From Saprospira grandis (GTDB taxonomy: Bacteria; Bacteroidota; Bacteroidia; Chitinophagales; Saprospiraceae): DNA of 64,000 bases. The notes beneath the pieces are model-generated. The model was given only the letters and a program-made list of their open reading frames with translations. It made no database searches and was not told the origin of the DNA. The position numbers and the translations under genes were made by a program. This document shows, piece by piece, positions 1 to 9,231 of the stretch (position 1 is the stretch's first letter; each line of letters opens with the position of its first letter). The stretch is taken from contig NZ_CP110854.1 of assembly GCF_027594745.1 (NCBI RefSeq), positions 3,365,501 to 3,429,500 on the forward strand, read 5' to 3'.

Positions 1-3000
1 CCACGACCGCCTGGGCCGTGTCGGGGCAACCATTGCGATGATAAACCACTTGCTGCACCAAATATAAACCCGTATCTGCATAGTTGTGTATGGGGTTTTG
101 CTGCAAGACCTGCTGTCCATCGCCAAAGTCCCAAGACCAAAGGTTGGCCCGCATCGACTGATCTGTAAACTGGACCTCTGGGTTTTGAAAGGAAATCTCC
201 CCTGCATTAACCGCCGCAAAACTAAAGCCCGCTACTGGCTCTTCTAAAATATCAATCTGGGCCGAAAAACTGTCTACACAGCCCGCAGTAGAATTGACCC
301 GCAAAGACAAGGGATAACTGCCAAAACTGCTGTAACTCAAATCAGGCTGAGCGGCATTGCTCCGGCGACCATCGCCCAAATCCCAACTATAGCTATAGCC
401 CTCAATGGGGTAGGGGTATCCCTCAGGCATAGGGACGGTAGAGGGACCGCAAAGCCGTAGCGGCCGCAAATCGACAGGGAAGATGGGCAGGGGCCGCCAA
501 TAGACACTATCTGTGGTTTGGTCCTGACAACCGTTTTCATCCTCTACTTCCAATTGGACCACATAATAGCCCGTATCGGGGTAGTTGTAAAAATGGTCCA
601 CTAAAGGATCTGTACTGCTATTGCCATCCCCAAAACTCCAGAAGCTCTGCGTCAAAATGCCTTCATTACTCGGGACCGAGAGGTTGCGGAAACGCATGGC
701 CCCAATTTCACAGGCATCATATCGACTATCAAAACGGGCCTCGGGCAAACCATTTGCCTGAATGGTATCATAGAAGGTCTGCTCACAACCCGAAGCCGTA
801 CGGACCAATAGGCTGGCGTAGTAGGTCCCGCCGTTCTCATAGACATAGTTGCTGTCAAAAGCAGTTGTGCTATTGCCATCGCCAAAGGACCAAAGGAAGC
901 TGTAGCCCGGATAATCATTCAATATATTATTATCAAAGTTTACCGCTACGGGCACACAGGCCTCTGTCGAATGACTATTGACCGGAAAAACAGGGGCAGG
1001 GTAATAAGGCATAAGCTGTATACTCGTATCTCTACAAGCATTTACATCCTCTACAATCAGTTGGATGTAGTAGCTGTCTCTAGGCGGATAACTAATCACG
1101 GTATCCTGATGAGTAGATAAAATTGCGCTTTGCCCATTGCCAAAGTCCCAATCCCAAAGACGAAGACTGTCTCCCGCTAGATTAGTCGTTGATTCTTGGC
1201 TAAAGAAGACCCCTGTATATTCGCAAGAGTCAAAACTATAGCTAAACTGGGCATTGGGGTTTTCATGCACCACAATGGTATCGTAAAAGTCGCCAGTACA
1301 ACCCGTAGGAGAAAGGATGTATAAATGGACCAAATACTCTCCAGGCTGTTGATAGATATAGCTAGGACTGGCTGCGGTATCGCTGCCCCCATCCCCAAAG
1401 TTCCATTGGGTGCTATAGCCGTTAATCGGGTAGGAGTTATTGATAAAGTCTACATTCAAAGGTTCACAACCCACACTATCACTGACATCTACGGCCACAA
1501 TGGGCGCAGGATGCCAGGCTACGGTTTGTACAACCGTATCTCGACAGCTATTGGTATCTTCTACAATGAGTTGGACCTCAAAGTCGCCCGCCAAATTATA
1601 TAAATGGCTGGTATCTTGGGCCGATAAAATGGTCCCATCATCAAAGTCCCATTGCCAAAATTGCAGGGGCGTGCCTGCGGGGTTGGTCTGGGCCTGTTCA
1701 TCAAAACTGACGGCCCCAATGACGCAAGGATCAAAACTGCTGCTAAATTGGGCCGTTGGCAATTCAAAGATGCTGACGGTATCCAAAAAGCTATCGGTAC
1801 AGCCCAAAGGAGAGGTGATCACTAACTCTATCGGGTATACCCCCGCCTGCGTATAAATATGGCTGGGACTAGCCGCCGTATCCGAGGCCCCATCCCCAAA
1901 GTCCCAAATGGTGCTATAACCATTGATGGGGTAAGAGTTGTTGATAAAGCTAATGATAGAGGGCCGACAGCCACTGTTGTCCGTTAAGCTCACATCAATT
2001 ACGGGCTTGGGATACCATTGAATGCTATCCGAAATCGTATCGGTACAGCCATTGATGTCTGTAATGGCCAATTGAACGGGATAGGTCCCCGCCAAAGCAT
2101 ATAAATGGCTACTGTTTTGGGTTGTTTCTAGGGTCCCATCCATAAAGTCCCAATTCCAACTGACAATAGCATCGCCCTGGCTGTTTGGGCCAGAGGCATC
2201 AAAGAAATCTACGGCAGCATACTCACAGCTATCATAAGTATAATTATAAGCGGCAGTAGGCCCCTCATAAACTTCTATGAGTTGCGGCTGTAGGTCCTGA
2301 CTGACACAACCCCAAGGCGAAACATGGGTCAAACTGACATCATATTGGCCCGGATTGGGGTAGGCATGGCCCACTGTTGGGCTCAGGTTGGAACTGTCCC
2401 CATCCCCAAAGTCCCAAATGCTCTGATAGGCTGAAGTAAAGGGAAAGGAGCTATGCGTAAAGGTCGCATAATGCGGCTCGCAACCATTGGGGTCATCTAC
2501 GGTAAATTGTGGAATAGCTGGCGGATACCAATCTACTGGAAAGCCAATTTGGTCCTCGCAGCCATTGCTATCGGTAACTACCAAATTGACCTGATATTGG
2601 CCCGCATTGGGGAAGAGATGGTTGGGGTTTTGTTGGTTGCTGCTGCTGCCATCTCCAAAGTCCCAATCCCAAGCTACAATGGTTCCTAGGCCCCCAATGG
2701 TGGTCGAGTCGATAAACTGCAGGGGCGGTACACTGGGGTTGCAGGAGTCAATAACTACTCCCCAATTAGGGTAAATGGGCGGATAGACCTCTACGGTAAT
2801 ATAAGCCGTATCGGTGCAGCCAACTTGGCCCGGATTGGCCACCAACCAGCCATTATATACATCGGGGCCAGGAAAAACAATAGTGGGATTATTGAAAGAA
2901 GAAGTGGCGGCCGTGCCATTATTCAAATCAAAATACCACTCATAGGCAGTAATGAGCCCCTGCGGATTGGCGGTACTTTGGTTGGTAAACCGAAAGGTAT

Positions 3001-3970
3001 TATCATCGCATTGATTGAGCAGAAATCCTTGGCCATCAGCACTCACAGAGTCGGCAAAGATGGCGGCATTGAGGTTAGAAAAACAGGGCTCTACATTAAA
3101 CTGAAAGTCTCTTAAGGTGCTGCTTAAAAGGTTGCCATTGGCATCAAACTCCGATACACAAACCCCCACCACATACTGCCCGATTTGTGTGGGCGTTCCC
3201 GTCAGTAGGCCCGTATTGGGGTCAATGCTGAGGGCGGGGTTGGCGGGCATGGGGTTAGTTGCCGACAAGCCGGCGGAAAAAGGCACATTCACATAGGGCG
3301 GGGCCGCTGGGGGAGAGGGCGCTGGATCCAATGAAGAGGCTCCCGTAGAGGGCGTACAAAGAGAGTAGCGAAGCGTATGCCCATCTTGGTCCGTGGCCGC
3401 ATGGTCAAAAACTAGGGGCTGGTTGGCACAGATTACAATGGGCGGATAGTTGTTGAAAACAGGGCTGCTGTTGCAAGATAGCATGGCCGATCCTGACAAA
3501 AATATGCTGTAGGTGGCCCCTACCGAACCTGGCTGCACGAGGTTATTGATGGTGTTGTTTCGGCAACAACGCTGATACGATATATAGTAGCCATCGGCAT
3601 CATAGGGCAGGTTGATGCTGGTAGTATAAACCCCCTCTTCCACCTCCACACTACCGGGACTCACCGACAAACAGGGGTTGCTCAGATCAATTGGGGCGGT
3701 AGTAATAACGGGGCTGCTCAAACTGAGATTTTGGTAGAGCAAATTATTACTTCCTCTAAAAATTCCCACGCTAGCGGGGTTATCAAAGCCGGCTTGCCCA
3801 TTGATGGCATCTCGGTAGACCTTGAGGGTGAGGCGAATACTCATCATTTGGGTGCTGCTATTAAAACCCAGACATTCATAGCTAATGACGCCACCCACAA
3901 TATGCGTGGCCTGACTTTTTGGTCCAAATAAAAGCAGTAGGGCTAAAAAAAGTAGCGAAGAGAATTTCAT
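1..3970 (-). CDS. Giant PKD-repeat surface protein, N-terminal part (gene runs off the left edge)
   Basis: The frame is open from an ATG at 3970 to the window edge, about 1,320 codons, so the C-terminus is missing. Residues 1-20 are a signal peptide and the mature chain starts ATHIVGG, the usual opening of Bacteroidota gliding/adhesin proteins. An N-terminal region with a YQRCCRNN motif (about residue 130) is followed by an Ig-like stretch containing DPNTGLLTGTP. Then come about twelve PKD-type domains marked by WDFGDG-like motifs, encoded near 131, 380, 625, 880, 1140, 1400, 1630, 1895, 2140, 2403, 2650 and 2920, spaced about 250 bases. PKD proteins are secreted and probably act in adhesion. 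A type IX sorting tail is expected beyond the edge but not visible. Domain identity is certain; function is inferred. Confidence 0.9.
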   Translation of the reverse strand, partial: MKFSSLLFLALLLLFGPKSQATHIVGGVISYECLGFNSSTQMMSIRLTLKVYRDAINGQAGFDNPASVGIFRGSNNLLYQNLSLSSPVITTAPIDLSNPCLSVSPGSVEVEEGVYTTSINLPYDADGYYISYQRCCRNNTINNLVQPGSVGATYSIFLSGSAMLSCNSSPVFNNYPPIVICANQPLVFDHAATDQDGHTLRYSLCTPSTGASSLDPAPSPPAAPPYVNVPFSAGLSATNPMPANPALSIDPNTGLLTGTPTQIGQYVVGVCVSEFDANGNLLSSTLRDFQFNVEPCFSNLNAAIFADSVSADGQGFLLNQCDDNTFRFTNQSTANPQGLITAYEWYFDLNNGTAATSSFNNPTIVFPGPDVYNGWLVANPGQVGCTDTAYITVEVYPPIYPNWGVVIDSCNPSVPPLQFIDSTTIGGLGTIVAWDWDFGDGSSSNQQNPNHLFPNAGQYQVNLVVTDSNGCEDQIGFPVDWYPPAIPQFTVDDPNGCEPHYATFTHSSFPFTSAYQSIWDFGDGDSSNLSPTVGHAYPNPGQYDVSLTHVSPWGCVSQDLQPQLIEVYEGPTAAYNYTYDSCEYAAVDFFDASGPNSQGDAIVSWNWDFMDGTLETTQNSSHLYALAGTYPVQLAITDINGCTDTISDSIQWYPKPVIDVSLTDNSGCRPSIISFINNSYPINGYSTIWDFGDGASDTAASPSHIYTQAGVYPIELVITSPLGCTDSFLDTVSIFELPTAQFSSSFDPCVIGAVSFDEQAQTNPAGTPLQFWQWDFDDGTILSAQDTSHLYNLAGDFEVQLIVEDTNSCRDTVVQTVAWHPAPIVAVDVSDSVGCEPLNVDFINNSYPINGYSTQWNFGDGGSDTAASPSYIYQQPGEYLVHLYILSPTGCTGDFYDTIVVHENPNAQFSYSFDSCEYTGVFFSQESTTNLAGDSLRLWDWDFGNGQSAILSTHQDTVISYPPRDSYYIQLIVEDVNACRDTSIQLMPYYPAPVFPVNSHSTEACVPVAVNFDNNILNDYPGYSFLWSFGDGNSTTAFDSNYVYENGGTYYASLLVRTASGCEQTFYDTIQANGLPEARFDSRYDACEIGAMRFRNLSVPSNEGILTQSFWSFGDGNSSTDPLVDHFYNYPDTGYYVVQLEVEDENGCQDQTTDSVYWRPLPIFPVDLRPLRLCGPSTVPMPEGYPYPIEGYSYSWDLGDGRRSNAAQPDLSYSSFGSYPLSLRVNSTAGCVDSFSAQIDILEEPVAGFSFAAVNAGEISFQNPEVQFTDQSMRANLWSWDFGDGQQVLQQNPIHNYADTGLYLVQQVVYHRNGCPDTAQAVV

Positions 3971-4000
3971 TGATTTTGTTTTTTAGGAGGGGGAAGATAA

Positions 4001-4196
4001 TTTGGGGCTGCCCCTTCGGCCCTTGGGGCCTTCGGGTCGGGCTGTGCGGGGGCTCGCAGGTCTGCTCGGCCGTTACTCCCTTTGGTCATCGAACTGCGGC
4101 TTTCAGCCTTGTTGTCGCTTTTTTTCGCTTTGCTCAAAAAAGCTTGGTCTGGCCTGCGGCCACCCCCTGCCATCCCTCAGCCGAGGCGCTCTGGGC
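4001..4196 (+). repeat. GC-rich intergenic element, A type, plus orientation
   Basis: It starts TTTGGGGCTGCCCC and ends near CCATCCCTCAGCC. It carries a 46-base sub-module at 4071-4118 (contains CTCCCTTTGGTC and TGCGGCTTT) that recurs at about 59312-59372 in the other orientation. It lies just upstream of the PKD gene start. See the finding on the element family. Confidence 0.85.
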
Positions 4197-4296
4197 GGAG
4201 ATGGCTCTGCTACAAGGGGGCAGGCCAGCTTGGCCAAAGCGCAGCAGCTCCATTTGGCCACAACAAGCCCTTTAGGGCGCAGCAGGTCCATTTGGC

Positions 4297-4415
4297 CTAG
4301 CGATGTGCAGCAGTGGCCCGCAGGGCCAGACCGAGCCAGCGAAGCTGGCGAAGGGCCGAGCGAATAGCGAGCTGCGGAACGTAGCGCCGCAAGGCGAAGC
4401 CGCAGCGGAGGCCCC
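4297..4415 (-). repeat. GC-rich intergenic element, B type, minus orientation
   Basis: Reads, on the plus strand, from GCCTAGCGATGTGCAGCAG to GCGGAGGCCCC, the reverse complement of the B-type consensus. Its inner hairpin GCCAGC/GCTGGC differs in sequence from other copies but pairs. The stretch 4200-4296 between the two elements holds only related GC-rich fragments, and 4416-4505 nothing I recognise. Confidence 0.85.
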
Positions 4416-4505
4416 AAACCATCAGCAAACTTTGCTCCTTTATGGAGAAGATGATGTAGATGGCCCAAAGAACTATTGCCCTAGGGGCGCTCGGAATAAA
4501 CTGAG

Positions 4506-5912
4506 CTAAAGTACTTTATACGGATTGAGAATGCCTTTGGGGTCAAAACTCGCCTTAATATTTTTGAGTAGTTGCAGCGCGCTGGGCGCAAAAGCAATGT
4601 CCATATAAGGGCGCTGTACCAAACCGATGCCGTGCTCTCCAGAAATGGTGCCACCCAAACTAGTGGTCAGCTCAAAGATTTCTCGGATGCCCTTGGGCAG
4701 CTCATTTTGCCAAGCGTCTTCGCTCAATTGGCCCTTAATAATATTAACGTGTAAATTGCCATCGCCGGCATGGCCGTAGCAGATGGAGCTAAAGCCATAT
4801 TTTGCGCCAATCTCTTTTACGCCCGCCAAAAGTTGGGGCAATTTGGCCCTGGGGACCACCGTATCTTCCTCCTTATATATAGAGTGACTTTTTACGGCCT
4901 GCCCGACATTGCGCCGACTTTGCCAAATTTGCCGCTGCTGCTCCTCATTGTCGGCAAAAAGCAGTTCTATGCAATCAAATTGGTCCAAGACTTCCTGAAT
5001 CTTCTCGCAATCAGCATAAAGGGGCTCTAGATAATGCCCATCTACCTCAATAATGAGTTGGGCCGCCGTTTCTTCTGGAAGGGGCAAAGGGCTGCCGCCC
5101 ATGTATTCAATGGCTCGATCTATAGCCGCCCGTTCCATAAATTCTAGGGCCGAGGGGGTAATTCCCGCCCGAAAAATAGCGGAAACTGCCGCGCAAGCCC
5201 CTTCTGCCGAGCGAAATGGGGCCAACATCAATAAGCGTTTGCTGGGCAAGGGGATCAGGCGAAGCACCGCCCGAACCACAATGCCCAAACAACCCTCACT
5301 CCCCACAATCAATTGGGTCAAATTAAAACCCGTCGAGTTTTTGAGGGTGTTGGCGCCGGTCCAAATGACTGAGCCATCGGCCAAGACCAGTTGCAGATTG
5401 AGCACATAGTCCTTAACCACCCCATACTTTAGGGCGCGGGGACCGCCCGCATTGGTCGCAATATTTCCCCCAATAAATGACCAGCCTCTGCTGGCTGGAT
5501 CGGGTGGATAATAGAGGCCTTTTTCGGCCAGGGTATTTTGTAGCTCTTCCGTAATGACGCCAGCCTCTACCGTAACTTGCAAATTCTCCTCATCGATCTC
5601 TACAATCTGATTGAAGTTTTCCATGCTCAGCAAAACGCCCCCAGCTACAGGCAGGGCGCCACCCGCTAGGCCCGTTCCAGCTCCTCTGGGCGTAATGGGG
5701 ATCTCATTTTCCCAACAATAACGAACAATAGCCTGCAGTTCTTCGAGTTGGGCGGGTTTCAATAGGATTTCGGCCAGAAAACAAAGGTCTTCGGTATGGT
5801 CCTGACCATATTGGGCCAAGACGTCTTGGGCGCTTGCTGCATTTTCGGGGGCCACAAACTGGGCTAAGGCCTCTTTTTCGGCCTCCGAAAGGATTCTTCT
5901 CTTGATGCTCAT
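4506..5912 (-). CDS. FAD-linked oxidase, glycolate/D-lactate dehydrogenase (GlcD) family
   Basis: A 468-residue cytoplasmic flavoprotein of the GlcD/D-lactate dehydrogenase family, which oxidises 2-hydroxyacids to 2-oxoacids. Seen directly: the FAD-binding loop PRGAGTGLAGG at residues 75-85, GGNIATNAGGPRALKYG in the PCMH-type FAD domain (about 150-170), YGHAGDGNLHVN near 395 and GEHGIG near 430, all in the expected order. Length matches the family. The start is the only good ATG, followed by MSIKRRIL. It stands alone between a GC-rich element and the argH upstream region, with no glcE or glcF next to it, so the exact substrate (glycolate, D-lactate or D-2-hydroxyglutarate) cannot be decided from sequence. 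Confidence 0.9.
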   Translation of the reverse strand: MSIKRRILSEAEKEALAQFVAPENAASAQDVLAQYGQDHTEDLCFLAEILLKPAQLEELQAIVRYCWENEIPITPRGAGTGLAGGALPVAGGVLLSMENFNQIVEIDEENLQVTVEAGVITEELQNTLAEKGLYYPPDPASRGWSFIGGNIATNAGGPRALKYGVVKDYVLNLQLVLADGSVIWTGANTLKNSTGFNLTQLIVGSEGCLGIVVRAVLRLIPLPSKRLLMLAPFRSAEGACAAVSAIFRAGITPSALEFMERAAIDRAIEYMGGSPLPLPEETAAQLIIEVDGHYLEPLYADCEKIQEVLDQFDCIELLFADNEEQQRQIWQSRRNVGQAVKSHSIYKEEDTVVPRAKLPQLLAGVKEIGAKYGFSSICYGHAGDGNLHVNIIKGQLSEDAWQNELPKGIREIFELTTSLGGTISGEHGIGLVQRPYMDIAFAPSALQLLKNIKASFDPKGILNPYKVL

Positions 5913-6226
5913 GTTTATACCGCTTTATATTATATGTATGATTAACGCAAAGAAAGAGATTATTGTTAAGTGGGTCAAGTTTAATCAACTTCCTAAGGCT
6001 TTGTTAAGATTTTATGGGTTTTACTTGCTTGGAATGTAGCCCGGGAGGCTAATCCAAGGGAGCAATACGGTTCCTTGGCTCCTTAACCCCCAACTAACAA
6101 AGGCTTAACATTAAATTAGGCCTTCAGATTTTACTCCTCCTCCTTAAGGGCTTAGCTTTGTGCCAATTTAGGACAAAGTAGGCAAGCAGTAGCTTACTAT
6201 TTAGAACAACAGATAATATCCCTCTT
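5913..6226. other. Divergent intergenic region between the GlcD-like gene and argH
   Basis: No gene is visible in these 314 bases. Two small inverted repeats occur, AGCC/GGCT at 6038-6050 and CCAAGG/CCTTGG at 6054-6078, followed by a -7-like box (listed separately). The hairpins could be part of the argH leader, but nothing ties them to a known regulator. Confidence 0.4.
6153..6160 (+). promoter_or_regulatory. Possible -7 box of argH
   Basis: TAGCTTTG matches the Bacteroidota -7 consensus TAnnTTTG and lies 66 bases before the argH ATG. No clear -33 TTG/TTTG is seen 19-23 bases upstream, so this is weak. Confidence 0.3.
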
Positions 6227-7564
6227 ATGAAGCTTTGGCAGAAAGATGGCGTGGCGGTGTCTAAGGAAATTGAACGTTTTACGATTGGCAAGGACCGAGA
6301 ACTGGACCTCCTTTTGGCCAAACATGATGTTCGTGGAACATTAGCACATATTCAGATGCTAGAAAGCATCGATCTTCTAGGCAGCCAAGAGCTGCCTATT
6401 TTGCAGGCAGAACTCCGTAAAATACATGCAGAAATAGAAGCGGGGAATTTTGAGATAGAAGAGGGGATAGAGGATGTACATTCTCAGGTAGAGCTTTTAT
6501 TGAGTCGAAGATTGGGTGATTTGGGCAAGAAGATTCATTCGGGCCGTTCGCGCAATGACCAAGTATTGTTGGACCTCAAGTTGTTCATTAGAGCGGAGAT
6601 TCAGGAATTGGTGGAACTCGTGGTTCCGCTTTTTCATACCTTATTACAGCAGAGTGAAAAATACAAAGAGGTCTTATTGCCAGGCTACACGCATTATCAG
6701 GTAGCCATGCCTTCTTCTTTTGGGCTTTGGTTTGCGGCCTATGCCGAGAGTTTGGTCGATGATCTTTTAGTTTTGCAGGCGGCCTTTAAGGTAGCGAATA
6801 AAAACCCATTGGGATCGGCTGCGGGATATGGTTCTTCTTTTCCTTTGGACCGTCAGATGACCACTGATTTATTAGGTTTTGATAGTTTGAACTACAATGT
6901 GGTCTATGCCCAGATGGGGCGGGGCAAAACCGAGCGTTTGGTAGCCGAAGCCTTGGCCTCCATTGCGGGGACCTTGGCCAAGATGGCGCAGGATGTTTGT
7001 CTATATATTAGTCAGAACTTTGGCTTCATTAGCTTTCCGACTAGTTTGACCACGGGCTCGAGCATTATGCCGCACAAAAAGAATCCCGATGTCTTTGAGT
7101 TGATTCGGGCCAAGTGCAATAAGATCATGGCCTTGCCCAATGAGATCATGTTGATCACGGCCAATCTGGCTTCGGGCTATCATCGAGACCTACAGATCAT
7201 CAAAGAGAGCTTCTTGCCGGTATTTGCGGAGATCAAAGATTGCGTAGCGATCACGGATTATAGTTTACAGCAGATAAAGGTCAAGCAAAACATTTTGGAC
7301 CAAGAGAAGTATCGCTATCTCTTTTCTGTAGAAGTGGTCAATCAGATGGTTTTGGAGGGGATGACCTTCCGAGATGCCTATAAAAAGATTGGGGAAGACA
7401 TTGAGGCGGGGCAATTTGAGCCGAGTCGAGATATTCAGCATCAGCATGAGGGCAGCATTGGTAATTTGTGTAATGATAAGATTGAGACCTTGATGCAGTC
7501 TACGCTCAAGGGCTTTTCATTCGATAAAATTGAGGCGGCATTGGCGGCCCTACTTAGCGATTAA
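6227..7564 (+). CDS. argH: Argininosuccinate lyase
   Basis: Last step of arginine synthesis: cleaves argininosuccinate to arginine and fumarate; cytoplasmic homotetramer of the fumarase/aspartase superfamily. The 445-residue length fits. Seen: the N-terminal region leading to IHSGRSRNDQV (about residues 103-113), PGYTHYQVAMP near 150, and the superfamily signature GSSIMPHKKNPD near 274-285, which carries the catalytic serine loop. It is a single-gene unit here, with a clear terminator at 7573-7605 and no other arg genes in the window. The upstream hairpins at 6038-6078 could be regulatory, but no ArgR site is recognised. Confidence 0.96.
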   Translation: MKLWQKDGVAVSKEIERFTIGKDRELDLLLAKHDVRGTLAHIQMLESIDLLGSQELPILQAELRKIHAEIEAGNFEIEEGIEDVHSQVELLLSRRLGDLGKKIHSGRSRNDQVLLDLKLFIRAEIQELVELVVPLFHTLLQQSEKYKEVLLPGYTHYQVAMPSSFGLWFAAYAESLVDDLLVLQAAFKVANKNPLGSAAGYGSSFPLDRQMTTDLLGFDSLNYNVVYAQMGRGKTERLVAEALASIAGTLAKMAQDVCLYISQNFGFISFPTSLTTGSSIMPHKKNPDVFELIRAKCNKIMALPNEIMLITANLASGYHRDLQIIKESFLPVFAEIKDCVAITDYSLQQIKVKQNILDQEKYRYLFSVEVVNQMVLEGMTFRDAYKKIGEDIEAGQFEPSRDIQHQHEGSIGNLCNDKIETLMQSTLKGFSFDKIEAALAALLSD

Positions 7565-7572
7565 CTTTATAT

Positions 7573-7605
7573 GGAGTTGGCGGAAACGTCAGCTCCTTTT
7601 TTTTT
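7573..7605 (+). terminator. Rho-independent terminator of argH
   Basis: Stem GGAGTTGGCG/CGTCAGCTCC with a GAAA loop, two G-U pairs, followed by nine T. It begins nine bases after the argH stop. Confidence 0.8.
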
Positions 7606-7635
7606 GTCAAATTTCTTCAAATAACAGCAACAGTT

Positions 7636-8598
7636 ATGAATCCTAAGCAACTGGTTCAGGAAAAAATCAAAACATTAGGCGGATGGGTAAACACGCATGC
7701 GCATCTCGATCGGGCCTATACCCTTACGCCCGATAATTTCCAGTACAGTTATTCTTATCTCAAAGAAAAATGGCATTTGGTCGATGAGATGAAGCAGGCC
7801 GCCACGGTAGATGACATTTACCGCAGAATGTCGCAGGCCGTAGAGCTTTTTATTGAGCAGGGGGCGCAGGCCATTGGCACCTTCATTGACGTTGATGATA
7901 AGATTGAGGACAAGGCCATCAAGGCGGCCATGAAGATTAGAGAGAACTACAAAAACGACCTAGAGATTCGTTTTGCCAATCAGGTCCTCAAGGGCGTAAT
8001 TGATCCCAAGGCCCGCAAATGGTTTGATATGTCGGTAGATTTTGTGGACATCATTGGCGGTTTGCCAGCCAAAGATTTCGGTCGAGAAGATGAGCATTTA
8101 GACATTTTGTTGTCTACGGCCAAGGAGAAGGGCAAACTCGTGCATGTGCATGTCGATCAGTTCAATACAGATGAAGAAAAGGAGACCGAGCAGCTCGCGC
8201 ATAAAACCATAGAGCATGGCATGCAGGGCAAGGTATCAGCCATTCATTGTATTTCCTTGGCGGCCCATCCTCGTCAGTATCGGGAGTAGGTATATGAGTT
8301 GCTCAAGAAGGCGGAGGTACACATCATTTCTTGTCCTACGGCTTGGATTGACCACAACCGCACAGAGCGTTTGGCCCCCAGCCATAACTCCATTACGCCC
8401 GTAGACGAGATGGTGCCTGCGGGCCTCAATGTTGCTTTTGGCACAGACAATATTTGCGACATCTACAAGCCTTTTTCTGATGGCGACCTTTGGACCGAAA
8501 TGCGGGTCATGTTAGAGGCTTGTCACTTTTATAATGTAGAGGAGTTGGCCAAGATTGCCACGGTAAACGGCCTTAAAGCTTTAGGCATCGAGAAATAG
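7636..8598 (+). pseudogene. Cytosine-deaminase-like amidohydrolase interrupted by an in-frame TAG
   Basis: One reading frame encodes a metal-dependent hydrolase of the amidohydrolase/cytosine deaminase superfamily, but a TAG at 8287-8289 splits it into 217 and about 102 codons. Before the stop: metal site NTHAHLDRAY near residue 20 and HVHVDQ near 175. The AIHC histidine region lies just before the stop, and FGTDNICD, the last metal aspartate, comes after it. Both halves are therefore needed for an active site. Everything else is intact: same frame, no other stop, good family similarity through to LKALGIEK. A single change (for example CAG to TAG) explains it. Alternatives are a sequencing error or amber read-through. 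The internal ATG at 8299 is unlikely to make a useful protein. Confidence 0.85.
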
Positions 8599-8627
8599 CG
8601 ATTAGTTATTTCCAGCCACCCAATTAG

Positions 8628-8658
8628 AAAAGCCGTCTCTGTTTAGGAGGCGGCTTTT
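8628..8658 (+). terminator. Terminator after the amidohydrolase gene
   Basis: Stem AAAAGCCGTCTC paired with GGAGGCGGCTTTT across a TGTTTA loop. The 3' arm ends in four T, 30 bases after the stop codon. Confidence 0.7.
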
Positions 8659-8680
8659 GCTGTTAGGATTGATCCTATTA

Positions 8681-8826
8681 TTTTGGGGCCCGCGGCCGTC
8701 TCGGCTTCGCCTCGCTTGGCCGCCGCTATGCTGCGGGGCTCACAGGTCTGTTCGGCCCTGCAGCCGCCTTTGGCGGCTTTGGTCTGGCGCTTTGCGCCAC
8801 CCCTGCGCAGCGCTGGGCCGCTCAAC
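8681..8826 (+). repeat. GC-rich intergenic element, B' subtype, plus orientation
   Basis: Starts TTTTGGGGCCCGCGGCC and carries GGTCTGTTCGGCCCTGCAG, then the hairpins GCCGCC/GGCGGC and GGCGC/GCGCC. Nearly the same subtype recurs at 18969-19097. Confidence 0.85.
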
Positions 8827-8867
8827 GGTCTTTTCCCTTTTGGCTTTCTTCTTTGGCGGTTGGGGGC

Positions 8868-8929
8868 CCATGGGCTGAAGCCCATGGTTGCGGGTCTGAG
8901 CAAACTGGCGGGCTAAAGCCCTTGTTTGC
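8868..8929. repeat. Palindrome pair of the GG-nTTnAAn-CC type
   Basis: Two palindromes in tandem: CCATGGGCTGAAGCCCATGG (8868-8887) and a nested one with outer arms GCAAAC/GTTTGC and inner GGGCTAAAGCCC (8900-8929). The same pair, in the same order, recurs at 49420-49480, 51259-51320 and 58049-58110. Confidence 0.85.
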
Positions 8930-8962
8930 TATAAATGATAAAGCTGTTTATCACAACTCATT

Positions 8963-9044
8963 ATGAGCCGATGGTTTTAACCATCGGCTCATATTTATTG
9001 TGCTTAGTATGGCCTCTTTTGTTGCTGTAGGTTTCAACCTACAG
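8963..9044. repeat. Two palindromes shared with 58121-58202
   Basis: A 14-bp stem (ATGAGCCGATGGTT/AACCATCGGCTCAT) at 8963-8992, then CTGTAGGTTTCAACCTACAG at 9025-9044. The roughly 110 bases around them are almost identical to 58111-58220, including the unpaired sequence between the palindromes. Confidence 0.85.
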
Positions 9045-9060
9045 GTATATATCCATCCTA

Positions 9061-9231
9061 CAGGCCCGAAGGGCCGCAGGCTTAGGGATGGACAGCAGTG
9101 GCCGTGAGGCCAGACCAAGCGGGCTACGCCCGCGCAGGGCCGAGCGACCCGACCAAAGGGAGCCGACGCAGCGAAGCAAGTAATAGCGAGCTGCGAAACA
9201 GCCCGGCCCGCCCATCGGGCGGGCAAGCCCC
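9061..9231 (-). repeat. GC-rich intergenic element, A type, minus orientation, with an extra insert
   Basis: Reverse-complement A consensus, ending GGGCGGGCAAGCCCC. About 35 bases (9150-9184, containing GACCAAAGGGAGCC) interrupt the otherwise constant linker CGAGCGAATAGCGAGCTGCG. Confidence 0.85.

Noticed and set aside
6038..6078. A riboswitch or attenuator upstream of argH
   Set aside because: Only two short inverted repeats without a terminator-antiterminator pair or known motif.
8868..9044. CRISPR-like palindromic repeats
   Set aside because: The palindromes differ in their arms and are not evenly spaced by unique spacers.
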